A stretch of 64,000 nt of DNA from Pomacea canaliculata (taxonomy: Eukaryota; Mollusca; Gastropoda; Architaenioglossa; Ampullariidae). Of this stretch, positions 25,401 to 37,400 are shown piece after piece; within the stretch, counting starts at the first letter, position 1, and each line of letters starts with the position of its first letter. The translations under genes were made by a program, and so were the position numbers. Below the pieces are notes generated by a model. The model made no database searches. It was not told the DNA's origin and saw only the letters and a list, made by a program, of their open reading frames with translations. The DNA lies in NCBI RefSeq assembly GCF_003073045.1, contig NC_037591.1, forward strand, positions 26,507,319-26,571,318, read 5' to 3'.

Positions 25401-28400
25401 TTCCACGCAGCAGCAGCAACAGCAGCTAAGGAAGATTCAAGAATACCTGGAAACAGTAGACGTCTTCTTGAACTCAGCCTTGAATCCCAGGTCATCCGGG
25501 CAAGTTGTTCGCAGGTGAGATGACGAGTTCATCAATGTCAGCAGGTCTTGTGTTTTGCCCACGCCCTTCATTCTTTTTACTCATTTTTGTTTTTCTCGTT
25601 ACAGCTGTGTCGCCGACGCCCGAGAAAATGTGAGGAAAGCGTTACAAGAGCTTGGTGCATTACAGTCCTGTGACGTCACCATTGACGTTGCATCTCGTGC
25701 TAGGCCACTCAACGACAAAAGCATTACTAGGGTCACGCAGTACGGACACGAAGCGCAGAGAAAAGACAGTCTCGAAGGCATGCGTGTGATGAAACCGGCT
25801 GACCACCTCGGATCACCCCATAGTATCAACGTCATCGCTCCCAAGCCGCCAGGTGCTGACGGTTTTGGCGAGGAAACGACTGCAGCGCCCATAGTTGACT
25901 TGTCGCCATGCCCGTCTGGTGAGCAGCAGGTCGATGAAAGTGACAGCAGCGATGGCACAACGACGTCAAAGACAACGGTGAGGGCGAAACCACCTTTCGA
26001 AGCCCCCGCAACTCCCCAGTCAGTCCCGCTACCCTCCTCCGAGATTGCCCCTCTGAACCCGACTGACGCAGCGGAAGTGACGTTGGAAAGAATCTCAGGG
26101 GAAGATTCCTTGCCTCTGTTGGACCAGAATGCCTTGACGGACATCACGAGCGTTGCCACGGTGTCAGACCAACGTTGGACGTTGGAGGGTAGCTGCGTTT
26201 CAGCTGATATGAGCACTTCTGCGGATGAATCCAGCTATTACTCGGACGACGACGACGACGATGACGAAGACTTGACGGAAAACGGTCTTCTTTGCCCTGG
26301 CGACCGCCACGGCTTCTTTCGCCGCCCTTTACTTGAATTTGGTGCAGGCGACCCGGACGACGAGGTGCTGAGAGAAGAGCGTATTCTTCGGCATCTTGCA
26401 GCTGTCAGGCAGCAGGCAGTGCCCTCTGCCGTCAGAGTGGAGACGGTCGTCACGGCAACGGGGGAGCGCCTAGGCAACCACTTGCTTGCGTTGGATCAGT
26501 CACGTGGTAAAGAGCATGTCAACGTAGGCCACTTGTACCCCTTCACCTCCAAGTCTTCCCATGTTCCCACCCCCTCTTCACTTCAGATGTCGGAATGTGA
26601 CCAGGTGACCAAAGGCGAGGTCAAGGTAGTCGAACGTAGGTCACGTGGGAACATGTCTGATTCGAGTAGTAAGTATATAATAGTATGTCGCATTAGGATT
26701 TATTAGTAACAGATAAATGGATATTAGAAGACTGATGTAACAATAGCGTTAATGTTGAAGGTTTGAGCAGTGCGTCTCAGATTGTAAGCGGCTAGTTGTT
26801 TGTTTGTTTGTTGTTTTTTTTTTGTATGGGTGTGTGCGTGCAAAGGGGCAATGGTAGATTTTAGATGGAGAGATGGTATGTTTAGTTAGAAAGACGATGT
26901 TATGTCAACGATAAATGTAAGGTTGAGTGACACAATTTTCTTTGTGGGAAAAGGACATGTGTTTTAAACAATGGACTTTACCTTAAGTAACCGAAATTTT
27001 TTTTGTGCGATTTACTAATCATGCGACGAAACAACATTAAAAAGTCTGCTTTTGCGCCTGCATTGTACGCACGTGCATATGAGAGAAAAGAAAGCAGACC
27101 ACATTTCTCACCCATATCAATGATGGTGGCCCTTGTTCAGATGCTCGTCCTCGAGGTGGCAGGGCGACCTTCGCTACGTTTGCGCGATTCTTCAGACCGC
27201 TTCAGTCGGTGGCGCTGTTCTCAGCACGACAGATGACATCAGAGGAATTTCAGGACAGTTACGACAAACAGTATGACGCCATTAAGGTCAAGAGGTGTGA
27301 ACTGGACAACGATATACCTTGGGACCAGCTTCAGTTCTCAGTAAGTCGGTAATGTGTAGCTATTCTGTTCTCAGTTTAAAAACAAAAACTTTTATCTTCT
27401 GCCTGTGGCTTTGTGTTCGAATCTTGGTATCTCTGCATCGTGTCTTCCTTCCTGTGAGTGTTTCGCATGTTGAAGAAGATCATCTCGGTACCCACACATA
27501 TCTGTGTCTAAAAGACAATGGCATGAGCACATCTTCCAGAAATGCTTCCTTGAGGGCAGAGATGCGACATGGCCAACGGACAGTCCATTCCAAAGCAAAC
27601 TTTAAGGGAGACTTGAAAAAAAAATTTCGTTACTTGTCGTGAAGGCTGGTCTAAAAATATAGCTTAGTGGTCGCAAAGAAAAAGATAAAGAAGTTCCTGT
27701 GTGCATGTGTCTCCTCTAAGTGTTTTTATTTTCGTTGGCAAAGTGTCTGAAAACGGTGTGATTCTCTCTGGTACTGGCAATATCGCTTTTCTTTGTCAGT
27801 TCGCGTGTTTCCCAATTAAACGAGTTTTTATTTCTCTTATCCCGTGTCTGTCTGTCATTCTAGTAATGTGTCTCTCGGGCTTTTCTGTTGGAGTTTTTAT
27901 GTTTATATCATTGTCCTTCTGTGTGTTTTTGCCTGTCAATACCTTCTCTGTATTTCCATGTTTGCCATTTTCCATGGTTAATAAAACATCTCAATTATAA
28001 TTCCAGGACACTGAAGATGACACAAAGAGCGAGAAAACATGGTGAGTAACCTACCAGTCTACCAATTTAGTAACCTACCAGCTTACCTGTTTACCAACAA
28101 ACTGGACAACTCAATTTTGTAGCACGTGGTCAAACAAACGCTTTTACTTATTATACCTACACATACATGCACATGCATTTTAATTTTTCTGTTCATAGTG
28201 TATATGCACGTGTGTGTAGGTATAAGTCGGAGCGTTTATTTGAGTTGTTCAGTATGTAAGTCCATAGATTTGTTGATAGACAACTCATTTTTAACACTTT
28301 TTTTTTGTTGTAAAACCCACACACAGGCACACCATAGAAAACAAACGATGTTGCAATTAGTTCCTTTAAAAACTGCTTTTACTTTGATTTGAAGGCGTGA

Positions 28401-28476
28401 GCAGTCATCAGGAGACGACAGCTTCACTCAAGCAGATCGGACAGACTCAGACTCATACGTGTCTGCGAGCGACTAG
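22480..28476 (+). CDS. unrecognised acidic, mostly disordered 812-residue protein
   Basis: Eight exons: 22480-22561, 22698-22882, 23064-23750, 25411-25514, 25605-26668, 27141-27340, 28007-28041, 28395-28476. They sum to 2439 nt and keep phase at all seven junctions, ending in TAG. The N-terminus is acidic (MADDVVLEHEIDHIEDILVD) and continues into a helical stretch with LREEELEALERHF. Exon 3 is low-complexity, Ser/Thr/Arg-rich. Exon 4 starts with five Gln and continues LRKIQEYLETVDVFLNSAL, a probable amphipathic or coiled-coil helix that runs into exon 5 (VADARENVRKALQELGALQ). Exon 5 has an Asp tract (eight acidic residues coded by GAY/GAA repeats). The C-terminal exons contain SEEFQDSYDKQYDAIKVKR and end in a Ser/Asp-rich tail. 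There is no signal peptide or membrane span. I do not recognise the family; the conserved-looking islands at both ends suggest an adaptor or cytoskeletal/ciliary role, but that is only a guess. Confidence 0.8.
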
Positions 28477-29058
28477 GCATTGTACATCCATGAGTCTTGG
28501 CACTGAGGCCGTGAGTCTGTGTACGTCACGTGCCGGGCAACTGCTCGCCACAGCCGAGATCCCTGCTTACAACAGCAGCACAGACCACATCTCCGTGGAA
28601 AAAACAGATTGTGTGGAACATCAGCGATTCTTCTCAAAGTAAAAACTGCTGCATCACGTTTTGTTTCTTTTCTTTTGAAAAGTCAGCATCCTTCTGGCCT
28701 TTGTGAGTCTTCTGGCACATTCGAAGAACAAAAGAACTGATTGTATTTGCCCTCAAAGAACGGAAAAGACAACGCCTGTGAGAAATGGACAGACAAAAAT
28801 ATTCAAGTCGGTAGCAAAGTGTGAGAAAGAGAATATATGATGAAAACGTCCGTGGACGATGAATAACTGTACCATTTTTTTGCCTTTCTGTAAAATGAAA
28901 AAAATGAGGCGGTATTTCTGAAATTCTGTGTGTATGTTCTTAGTGTGTGTGTGCGCGCCTAGACAAGACAGCAGTCTTCGAGGGCAGAGCATTGAAAAAA
29001 AAAATGTTAATGTTGTTACAGAGTTGTTATGAAAGTGTTATGTCTTGTTGTGACGTGA

Positions 29059-29064
29059 AATAAA
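29059..29064 (+). promoter_or_regulatory. polyadenylation signal of the 812-residue gene
   Basis: AATAAA about 580 bp after the TAG at 28474-28476, the first canonical hexamer on that strand. 28477-29080 is therefore the likely 3'UTR. Confidence 0.5.
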
Positions 29065-31099
29065 ATCACATGCACGGCTGAAGTTTTTGAGAATTTTGGT
29101 AAAATGTGGACTAATTCTAGTTTGTAAATTTATTATTCAGCTCATGATCTTTTTTCTTTTGCTCATGAAGAGGGAAGTCTTAGCGATGGGCATGTGCACA
29201 ACCATCTCCGCTACAAGGTTTCCCCCTCCCAAGCTAAGAGGTGGTGGCAGTTGTCGAGGGGTGGTCTTAATCAAAGGGAAGCTACCACCCGCAATAAACT
29301 GATTTCGGTGCTTATTCCCCCTGATTCATTCACGCTTCAGAGTATGAAGTCTTTTACTGCTTTAAAAAAAAAAAAGACTTGATATACATGTGGTAGGTCG
29401 TGTGTGCTTTTGCGTGTGTGTGTGTGAGTGAGTGAGTGAGAGAGAGAGAATCTTCTGGAACTTCTCGTAATAACCAGCACTGCGCCCTAGCCATATACTG
29501 CTCTATGCAAATTTAGCTACTTTTGATTGACACATTTTAACATGATTTTCAACATGTTTATTTCGCTACACACTAAGCAACCATTTTGTCACCTTTTACA
29601 ATATCGTGCTTACACACTACACACTCCGAGACTGTTAATATTATTGAACATCCTTCTCTTCGTCTTTTTGATACGAGAGTTCAGCTCATCAGCTTCAAGG
29701 CTCAACTAGAAAACGAAAATTTCCACAACATTTCTTGGCTAACGAGGAAACCTAGATCGACGATGATCTCTGATCCTTCTGACTAGGAAAGACTAAGATT
29801 ATTCAGAAATTAAGATACCGCTTCTTGAGCTGAGCTTGGCGACTCGTGCACCTGGGCCCAGAGAACTTCTCGTCACACATCGCGGATGCAGCACACGCAG
29901 CACGTGAACCGTGAACAGCGACTAGTGAGCAGTTGATAGACAGCGTAGACAGCATTGATTCGCCGATAATGGCGACTAGAGGCCAGCTCTCCAGGCTGGT
30001 GTTGGTAATGCTCCACTCCCTGTTTACATGGCTTTACAGCTCTCGGTGGAAGATCTTTATCTGTGGTAACCGAGCCGACAGATACCTAACACTTCCAGAG
30101 TGAGAGAGAATGTATGAACTAATCCACTGCAGACAGAACACACAAACAGGAATCATGATCCTTATCAGATATACTTCGACATGTTATTTGACTCGGATCT
30201 TCATCCGTGTATTGTTTTTTTTTTTTCTTCAAAAAAGCTCTGACATCCTCCAGTGAAAAGGGCAGCTGTAATTATGGCGTGGTTGGACTACAGTGAAGAG
30301 TCTAACAGGCGCCCTGCGGACTTGAATTTCAGCTGTTTTTTTGTTTTAAATTGTCTTCAGTTAGCTCGTTTATCTCCCTTATTTATTAAAAAATGCTTTC
30401 TGGTTTCGTATTTATTTCTTCGCTAGGAAGAAGGATTTTCAATGTTACGCCCACGGTATTAACCTCGCCTTCATGAGCAGTCTTAGCTCATCCTTTCTCG
30501 CTCATAAAAATTCCTAGAGGGATTTTACACCCCGAGAGAATTACGGGCATTTGGTTTATGTGGAGAAATAGTATGTAGGGAGAAATGTATGGTCATTTGT
30601 ATGTGCGGACATTTTTATGTATGTAGAAATTTATGTTTGTAGTAATGTGTTGATTTTTTCCATACAGTTCTGCTACCTCAGTGTGTGGCTTGCAGGATGA
30701 AGAAGAAGATTTTAAGTTAAATGGACAGTGTTTCTGTTCTTTGATACCAGTGTTCTCATTCAATTATTTCTCTCTGACCATAGGGCATTCCTCTGCCGTA
30801 TCGCATCATACTCAAGGCACTCGTGAGCAGGCACGGTACAGGGGAATCATGAAAATCGTGATGACACTCTGGAATAAGAGGGAAAGGGGAATGTCCTTTG
30901 AGTCCCGCTCTTTCCAACTTTCTTGGCATAACATCTTTAGGCAGATCGCTCTTGATACAAACAATTTTTTTTCTTTTTTCTTTCTTTCTCTCTCTCTCTA
31001 GAGCTCAGCAGCACACTTTCCTTCATCGTCTGCGCGCGCGCACACACGCACCCACACAGTCGCGCGCGCGTTCACAGCGTGGGCGGTTGCTCGTGACGT

Positions 31100-31306
31100 A
31101 TGGGTGACGTCAAGACTATCGATTGGAGACCGGGCTTCTGGAACCGAATGCCACCTCAGACTGCGCCAAAAGACGCCGACATCGCCACCACCACCGACAA
31201 CGCGGCCGCCACAGCCATCTTCACACGTAGCACAGCGGCGAGGGGGGGACACACACACAGAGAACACCAGCAACCACAGACGAAGCCAAAGAACAAAACT
31301 CGGTAA
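31100..31306 (+). other. possible upstream ORF in the 5' leader
   Basis: A 68-codon ATG-initiated open frame ends 176 bp before the start codon of the secreted-protein gene. Its product is Thr/Ala/Pro/Lys-rich with no recognisable motif. It matters only if the transcript begins upstream of 31100, which cannot be told from sequence. Confidence 0.25.
31105..31112. promoter_or_regulatory. CRE palindrome TGACGTCA
   Basis: Perfect cAMP-response element in the CpG-rich region upstream of the secreted-protein gene. CREB-type regulation is known for many neuroendocrine prohormone genes. The same octamer is over-represented across the window, so this single site is weak evidence. Confidence 0.35.
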
Positions 31307-31482
31307 AGAACACGTTATTTCCAGCAACCTCGCCAAGTCTGCGCAAGGTATCGGCAAGAATCTTTGCAGGGAAGCGACACCATCTGGAATCCGAGGCCCC
31401 GCATAAAACCGCAGTCCCGTCACCACTGTCACCTTCCCCCCAACTCTCCTCCCGGTCACAACATTAACTACAGTCTACCACC

Positions 31483-34400
31483 ATGCTGTCGTCCTGTTGT
31501 TGGTGCTTGATCCTGGTGGCGATGGTCGCTGGAGCCCCCGTACAAGAAGAAAAAGGTGAGTCGTGAGTCGCGATGACAAAGATAAGATCGAGCGACGTCG
31601 ATGTCTTTCTTACAGCTGTCGTTAAACAGATGTCAGCAAATGTGATGATAGACATAGCTAGTAAGTACAATATGTCCAGCCTTGTATGAAAGAAACAAGA
31701 AACGAAGGAAGAAAAATGTCAAAATGAGGAAGACAACTGGCAAGTTGGTAAAGTCACTAACGGACATAGTCTGGAAAACGTTGACAAGGACACAGTCTTG
31801 AGCAATCATTGAGTATGACAACTTTGATTAACTACTGACAGTCGCTCAACAGATGGTCTTGTATAGAATACTGGCCAGTGTAGAATGAAGATTTGTTAAC
31901 ACTAAGTTAAAAGAAGACATCTTGTCTCATACATCTTGGAAATGTTGTCTGCAATCTCATGCATAAATCCGACACATCTTTCTGTTACGATCAGCTTGTC
32001 ACCCGTATCGTTAAATTCTCTGGCCACATATGGAGAACGAGCGATCTTGAGCATTAGTTTAAAAAAAAAATTTCTTGTTCTTTGTGGTCTACAAAAAGGC
32101 GTTAAAAGCACACACCATAGCTCAAGGCCTTCACACGCGCACAGGTCAACGGACGCATAAACAGATAATGTAGGGGGCTACAATAGGGGATACAATAGGG
32201 GCTACAATGGCAGAACAGGTGGTTGATGTCTACGAGGTGACTTGTTAGCCACCCCGGCTGCATTATTCATACTGCATTACATCTCATAGAATTCCTAAAA
32301 AAAAAACCCCTTCGATGTCGGTTTTCCAACTGATGGCCTCCAGATAACCTCGTCGCCACGAAAAAAATCCCTGGAAGATAAAACTGAAAATAAGAGCGCT
32401 CTTTGAAGATAAATTGTTTTTAAATCTAGTTTTTCCACGCATAAAACCCTTTCGAGTTCACACTAACCCTCACATACGCGGACAGCTCACAGACAGTTCT
32501 CTCCAGCAGCAGCGCTCACGTGACCTGGAGACCATCTGGAATGACAGCAACATTTTTCTACTGTTCAAAATCAGGACAATGCGCTCCTTGGTCATCTATC
32601 TTGCATGTGAGACTGGGCTTTGGACAGCGGACTTGCAAAAAGATGGAAATGAGGCACTTCTGGGAGATCTCTGGCCACGACTACACCACCAGTGAGTAAG
32701 TGCTGGTCACATCAGGAGAAAAACTGGGCCTACAAAGACCCGCTGTTTGCTGTACACTAAATTGGCATGGACACATCTCAAGAAAATCAGAACTTGCGAA
32801 GAGGATTCTGCAGGAAACCCTACAGGGAGGTAGAAACAGAAGAAAGGGCAGATAGCCTCAAAAAGTGGACCGATGTCATGTAGAGATCTCCTAGAAGGCA
32901 AGAAGAGCAAGAAGGATGGCAAGAAGGATGGCAGAACTAGCAGTAATATCGTTAGATGTCCCATCAGCGAAGCAATGATGGTGATGATGATCATTATTAT
33001 TATTCATCGAGACACAACAGACGTCGATCTATATACGCTTCTTCTTAGTTTACGAAAAAGGAGTTTGCGGTATGTTGCCTGCCAGTATCATGATTAATGG
33101 TGGTATGATTAAACAGACATTTTAGACTAATCATTTGCATATGTGCACCTCTTCGTGTTCTGTGAAATGATTTCTTTGTGCTGTCCTCTACTGCACGTGC
33201 GACTGTGAGTGCGCTGGCTACCAGACGAAGGTGTCCGTGTGGACAGGAACATTTTATTCTGCAAGTTTTTTGTAGGTTTCAAATAAAATCAGTGTAAGAC
33301 AAATTTTCCATCTTGTTTACACAAATTTGCCACTAACGTCAAAGGGAAATAAAGTGTTTGTTCCCGATTCCCTCCGTTTCCCTGTTAAATTAGTTACACA
33401 AAAAATGGAGAGAAATCCCTCACAATTTAGCATATGGTTGCTTTTTTTACTGTCCTTTTCTGACCTTTCTTCCTCCCTTCAAGATCTTCCTAAACCAAAG
33501 GAACAAAATTGGATTCAACAGGTGTTTCACACGCAAGAACTTTTTAGTGTCTTTAAAGAAAGCTTAAAGATTACTTTCGATTATCAGATAAAGCCTTCAT
33601 CACAATTGTTCCAGACACACGACACTTCCGTTTAAAAAATTCTCGACTCCTCTGTGACATAAACTGGCTTTTCAATTTTCGGTTACCTTAAAAGTTTTTG
33701 CTCTGCCGGTGTTATTAGAATGACAGCTTGCTGCTGCAAAAACATTGAATTGCCCCTGAGAATCAATTGTATTGTGTTGTTAAAATGTTAAAAAACAAAT
33801 TACTGGCATAAATTTTTCGTCTTTTTTTCTTAAAGTTCCGAAGTCATAAATAATAAATAATGAATAAAAAATATATACAGTTTGTAGTCTTTAAATATAC
33901 CACCAAACAAAATTGAAGGGCACATCGATTTCTAATCATTTTTTTCTGAACAGCTAAAGTGATGAACTTCCTTTGTAGTGACAAGATCAACAGACAGAGT
34001 TCTGGCACCACAAGGTCACAAGACTCGTTTGGTCCCAGAATAGTACTCGAGACAGGAAGTAATGACAAAAATATTTAGAAAGCGGAAGTGATTTATCTTC
34101 ATAAATGTCGAGGGCAGCTGCGAGCATCTTCGTCTGACGTCAGATGAAGATCAATATTGGCTTCAGCTGTAAATAACATTCACTGCCGTTGATGCCGTGC
34201 TGTCTGTACCCTAGGACTTCTGTCAGACCTTCTAGGGGAAGGAAGAACATCCTCGTCTCACATTCTCTGTGTACAGACAGCTGCTAGGAGGTTGTTTTTT
34301 TTTTAAATCGCAAATAGATTTTCTCTTCGCTGTAAACAACAGCTTTTTGCATATCAGCTGCTAGGAGACTTGGCTAAACATATTTGTCTCTACACTGTAA

Positions 34401-37400
34401 ACAACATATATTGTCACAATACTGAAAAACAAACAACGAGAATCATCAAATGATGTCCCTGTATGTGAAGAAACAAGCGTGTTTATGATATTCTTGTTGT
34501 ATTTGTAACACAGCAATGCTTGTAGCTGTACTTGGATTGGAAACAAATGTTGTCGCCATCTTTACTTGTTATTGATGCTATTAACTTGTAATACAAATGC
34601 AGAGACCTTTTTAGCATTTAAAACAGAGCTATAATATCCAAGTGTGTTCACTTGTCAGGCAGCGATAAAAGACAACAAAGCCTCGCCTGGCAGACGACCA
34701 AGACGAGCATCAACTGTGTACAGACCTGCGGGACTTGAAAGAAGAGATTTATGGACGCACAGAGAAGACGGTTAAAGGCCACATCATCACAGTGGAAGAG
34801 CTCCATGGAGGGAGCAGTAAATGATGTAGGGGGACAGCAGTAAATCAGAAGCAGCCTCACATTAAAGGTTGACACGGGAGGATCGATGAGACAATAAACA
34901 CCAGACAACGAAGTAACTCGCTGGAAAATGATGCGGGCGCAGCGGCAGGTGGATCGTCAAGAGGAACAAAGAAGTGACTGTGACAAACAAGCTCGAGGGG
35001 GTTGATGATAGCAGCACGACTTCCATTAAAAGAAAAACAGAAGCAGAAAAAAAACCCCAAAAAAGGAAAAATAAACGAATAAAAGAATTTTTAAGTTAGC
35101 AACAAAAACTTGAATTAAAAAATAAAAAGGAGAAGAAAACCCAGACCTGTATATAATCATAATCATCTTTATTGGCACATAGTTCTAGTTCAAACTGAGG
35201 GGAAACAACAACAAAAACAAATAAAAATAAATAACAGAAAAAATCACCGGAAAATTTGCAAAAGGTATTGCCAAAAAATAGTCCTGATTCTCCAATCCGT
35301 TGCTAGGACACGAGGAGTTAGAGTAGCTTAGTTATGTCGGTCCGACTAGGACAATGGCTATAAACATTTCGGGAAAACAAACTGGAAGAAGCATTAGTAG
35401 ACACATGGACTTGATTAGACCTGGATATTCAAAGTTGTCATCTTAGACATTTGACTTTAAAATGTCAGGCTGCATGTCAGAAAACACATTTGTCCTGCAT
35501 GTCAGACATGTCGACGTGGATGTCAAGAAGCCGTTGCACGAGCTGGTTGTTAGTGATGTTTTTGTTTAGACCTTTAAGCAGGATGCTCGTTTGATTAAGC
35601 GTAAATGTTTATGTTAGCATTTTAAGTTGATTGCTAGATATCTAGTGGTTGTAAGATAAAGGTTAAATATCTCGTCTTCAAATGAAAAGATCAAGTTAGA
35701 AATGTGACATTAAAAAATGCAGTGTCTGAACTTTCACATCTTTGTTTTGTTTCACAGTGAGAGACGCAAAAACTGCTGAGGTGAGTCGCTCTTATTTCTC
35801 GGTTTATGATTGTGTGTGTGTGAGACTCAGAAAGACATTTATACACTCGTGTACCAAAAAAAAAAAAAAAAAGACAGAAAAAAAATCGTATGCAGGTTTA
35901 TTTGAGGAGAGGGGAGACAGCTGGATGAACATGTTTAATTAGATTGTTTGTACAACACCTGTTAATGTAGTTTACATTCAAGTTTCAGATGTTCGCATTG
36001 TGTTCGAGTCATTCTTTACACTGAGGCTATGTATGGGTTTCATATGTTAGTGTTAGGCTGGCTCTAGTTCCATATGTTAATGAAAGCTGGTCTTGATAAA
36101 CTTTCATCCGATTAGGAGAGGTGTGTGAATCTGAGAGAATGATGTCCTCAGGTAGCCTCTGCATTGAAAGTTGCATTTCTGTGCGCTGTGTGTGGCACGG
36201 TTGGCGAAACTGTTGCCGTTGTTGTCGTTGAAGCTTAAACGGAGTTTGAAAATCTCTGTGCAGGTGCAAAATCAGGAGAAAGAACTGAAGTCCCTGCTGC
36301 ACCTAGCAGGTAAGTTGAGCATTTCTGTTTCGAGTGTACCACAAAACACGAACGGGTATCATGACACTACTTCTTATTAAAAGAAAGTCACATGATCGAA
36401 TTCCCTCAGTCTGATGAGTACTACAAAATAATAAAAAATGTCTGTGTTCATCCCTGGCATAACCGGTATTCTCTGTGTGACATCTCGGAACCTTGAAACA
36501 CAAAGACTGCAGACGATGCTGGCATTTCTCTGTCAAAACACATGGGAAAGCAGCATGTGGAGCTCTTCAAATCGTTTTAGTGTCTTTACGGGAAAGACAG
36601 AAAGAATGGAAGACACAGGAGGTCTTATAAAAACTCATGACACATGTGCCATGTTCCTAACAAACTCCTGACTGACAAAAGAACGCGAGACACAGGTAGT
36701 CTTAAAAGATGCAAGTTCCAGACTGCAAAATTGTCAGGAAAAGAGGGAAAGTGGCAGACTTCAGAAAAACTGTGTCAGCCACGTCCTCGGAGCCATCGAG
36801 TTAAGCGCTAATTAGAGCTAAGAGCTAATGCTGGAGATCACAAGCTCACGTGAGGGCTGGGTAGGGGTGCTGGATAATTAGCGGTGGATTGGAGGAGCGA
36901 ACTTTTGAGGTGGCAAGGTGGCAAAAAGATATCTCACCCCGAGCAACTTCCGTGGCAAATTTCTACCCTGAGGCAAAACGCGCGAGAAACTTGAAACTCG
37001 AAGATTTGCTGTGAAGGTGGACATTGTGATGAAGGGCTTGCTGCACTGAATATTTTTGTTTATATTTGTACTAGAATGGGATGGTCATACTTAAGCCCTT
37101 TGCCTGCTGTTGTCTTTTCTTGTTGTCTTTCCTTTCGTCTAGTCTTTCTTCTGGACATACGTTTGTATGACTGAGTTTTAACTTATACGTATGGGCGGAT
37201 GAGATACCATAATAAATAAATTATAATGCCGCAGTGTCTCTGTACTGTGTTCGTTTAAAAGTATATTTTATTGTTTTTAATTAGCAGTTTAGGAAGTAGG
37301 TGAGTTGCATTTGTCTTTTCCTAGCTTCTCCGATTACTGTATCTCACACAATCTGAATGTAACATGTATTGAAGATCAACGCGATGAAATGGATACGAAA

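Larger units (their letters stand above)
29085..31482 (+). other. intergenic region and promoter/5'UTR of the secreted-protein gene
   Basis: 29085-30950 shows no supported exon; it has a GT/GA microsatellite near 29415-29450. From about 31005 base composition shifts to GC- and CpG-rich, with CG/CA alternating blocks at 31027-31070, the octamer TGACGTCA at 31105-31112, and a long upstream open frame. This is the probable promoter and 5'UTR of the gene starting at 31483. No TATA box was identified. Confidence 0.45.

Noticed and set aside
33327..33635. A 102-codon plus-strand open frame after the LINE relic
   Set aside because: No splice signals in phase with the flanking exons and no family feature; lies in the first intron of the secreted-protein gene.
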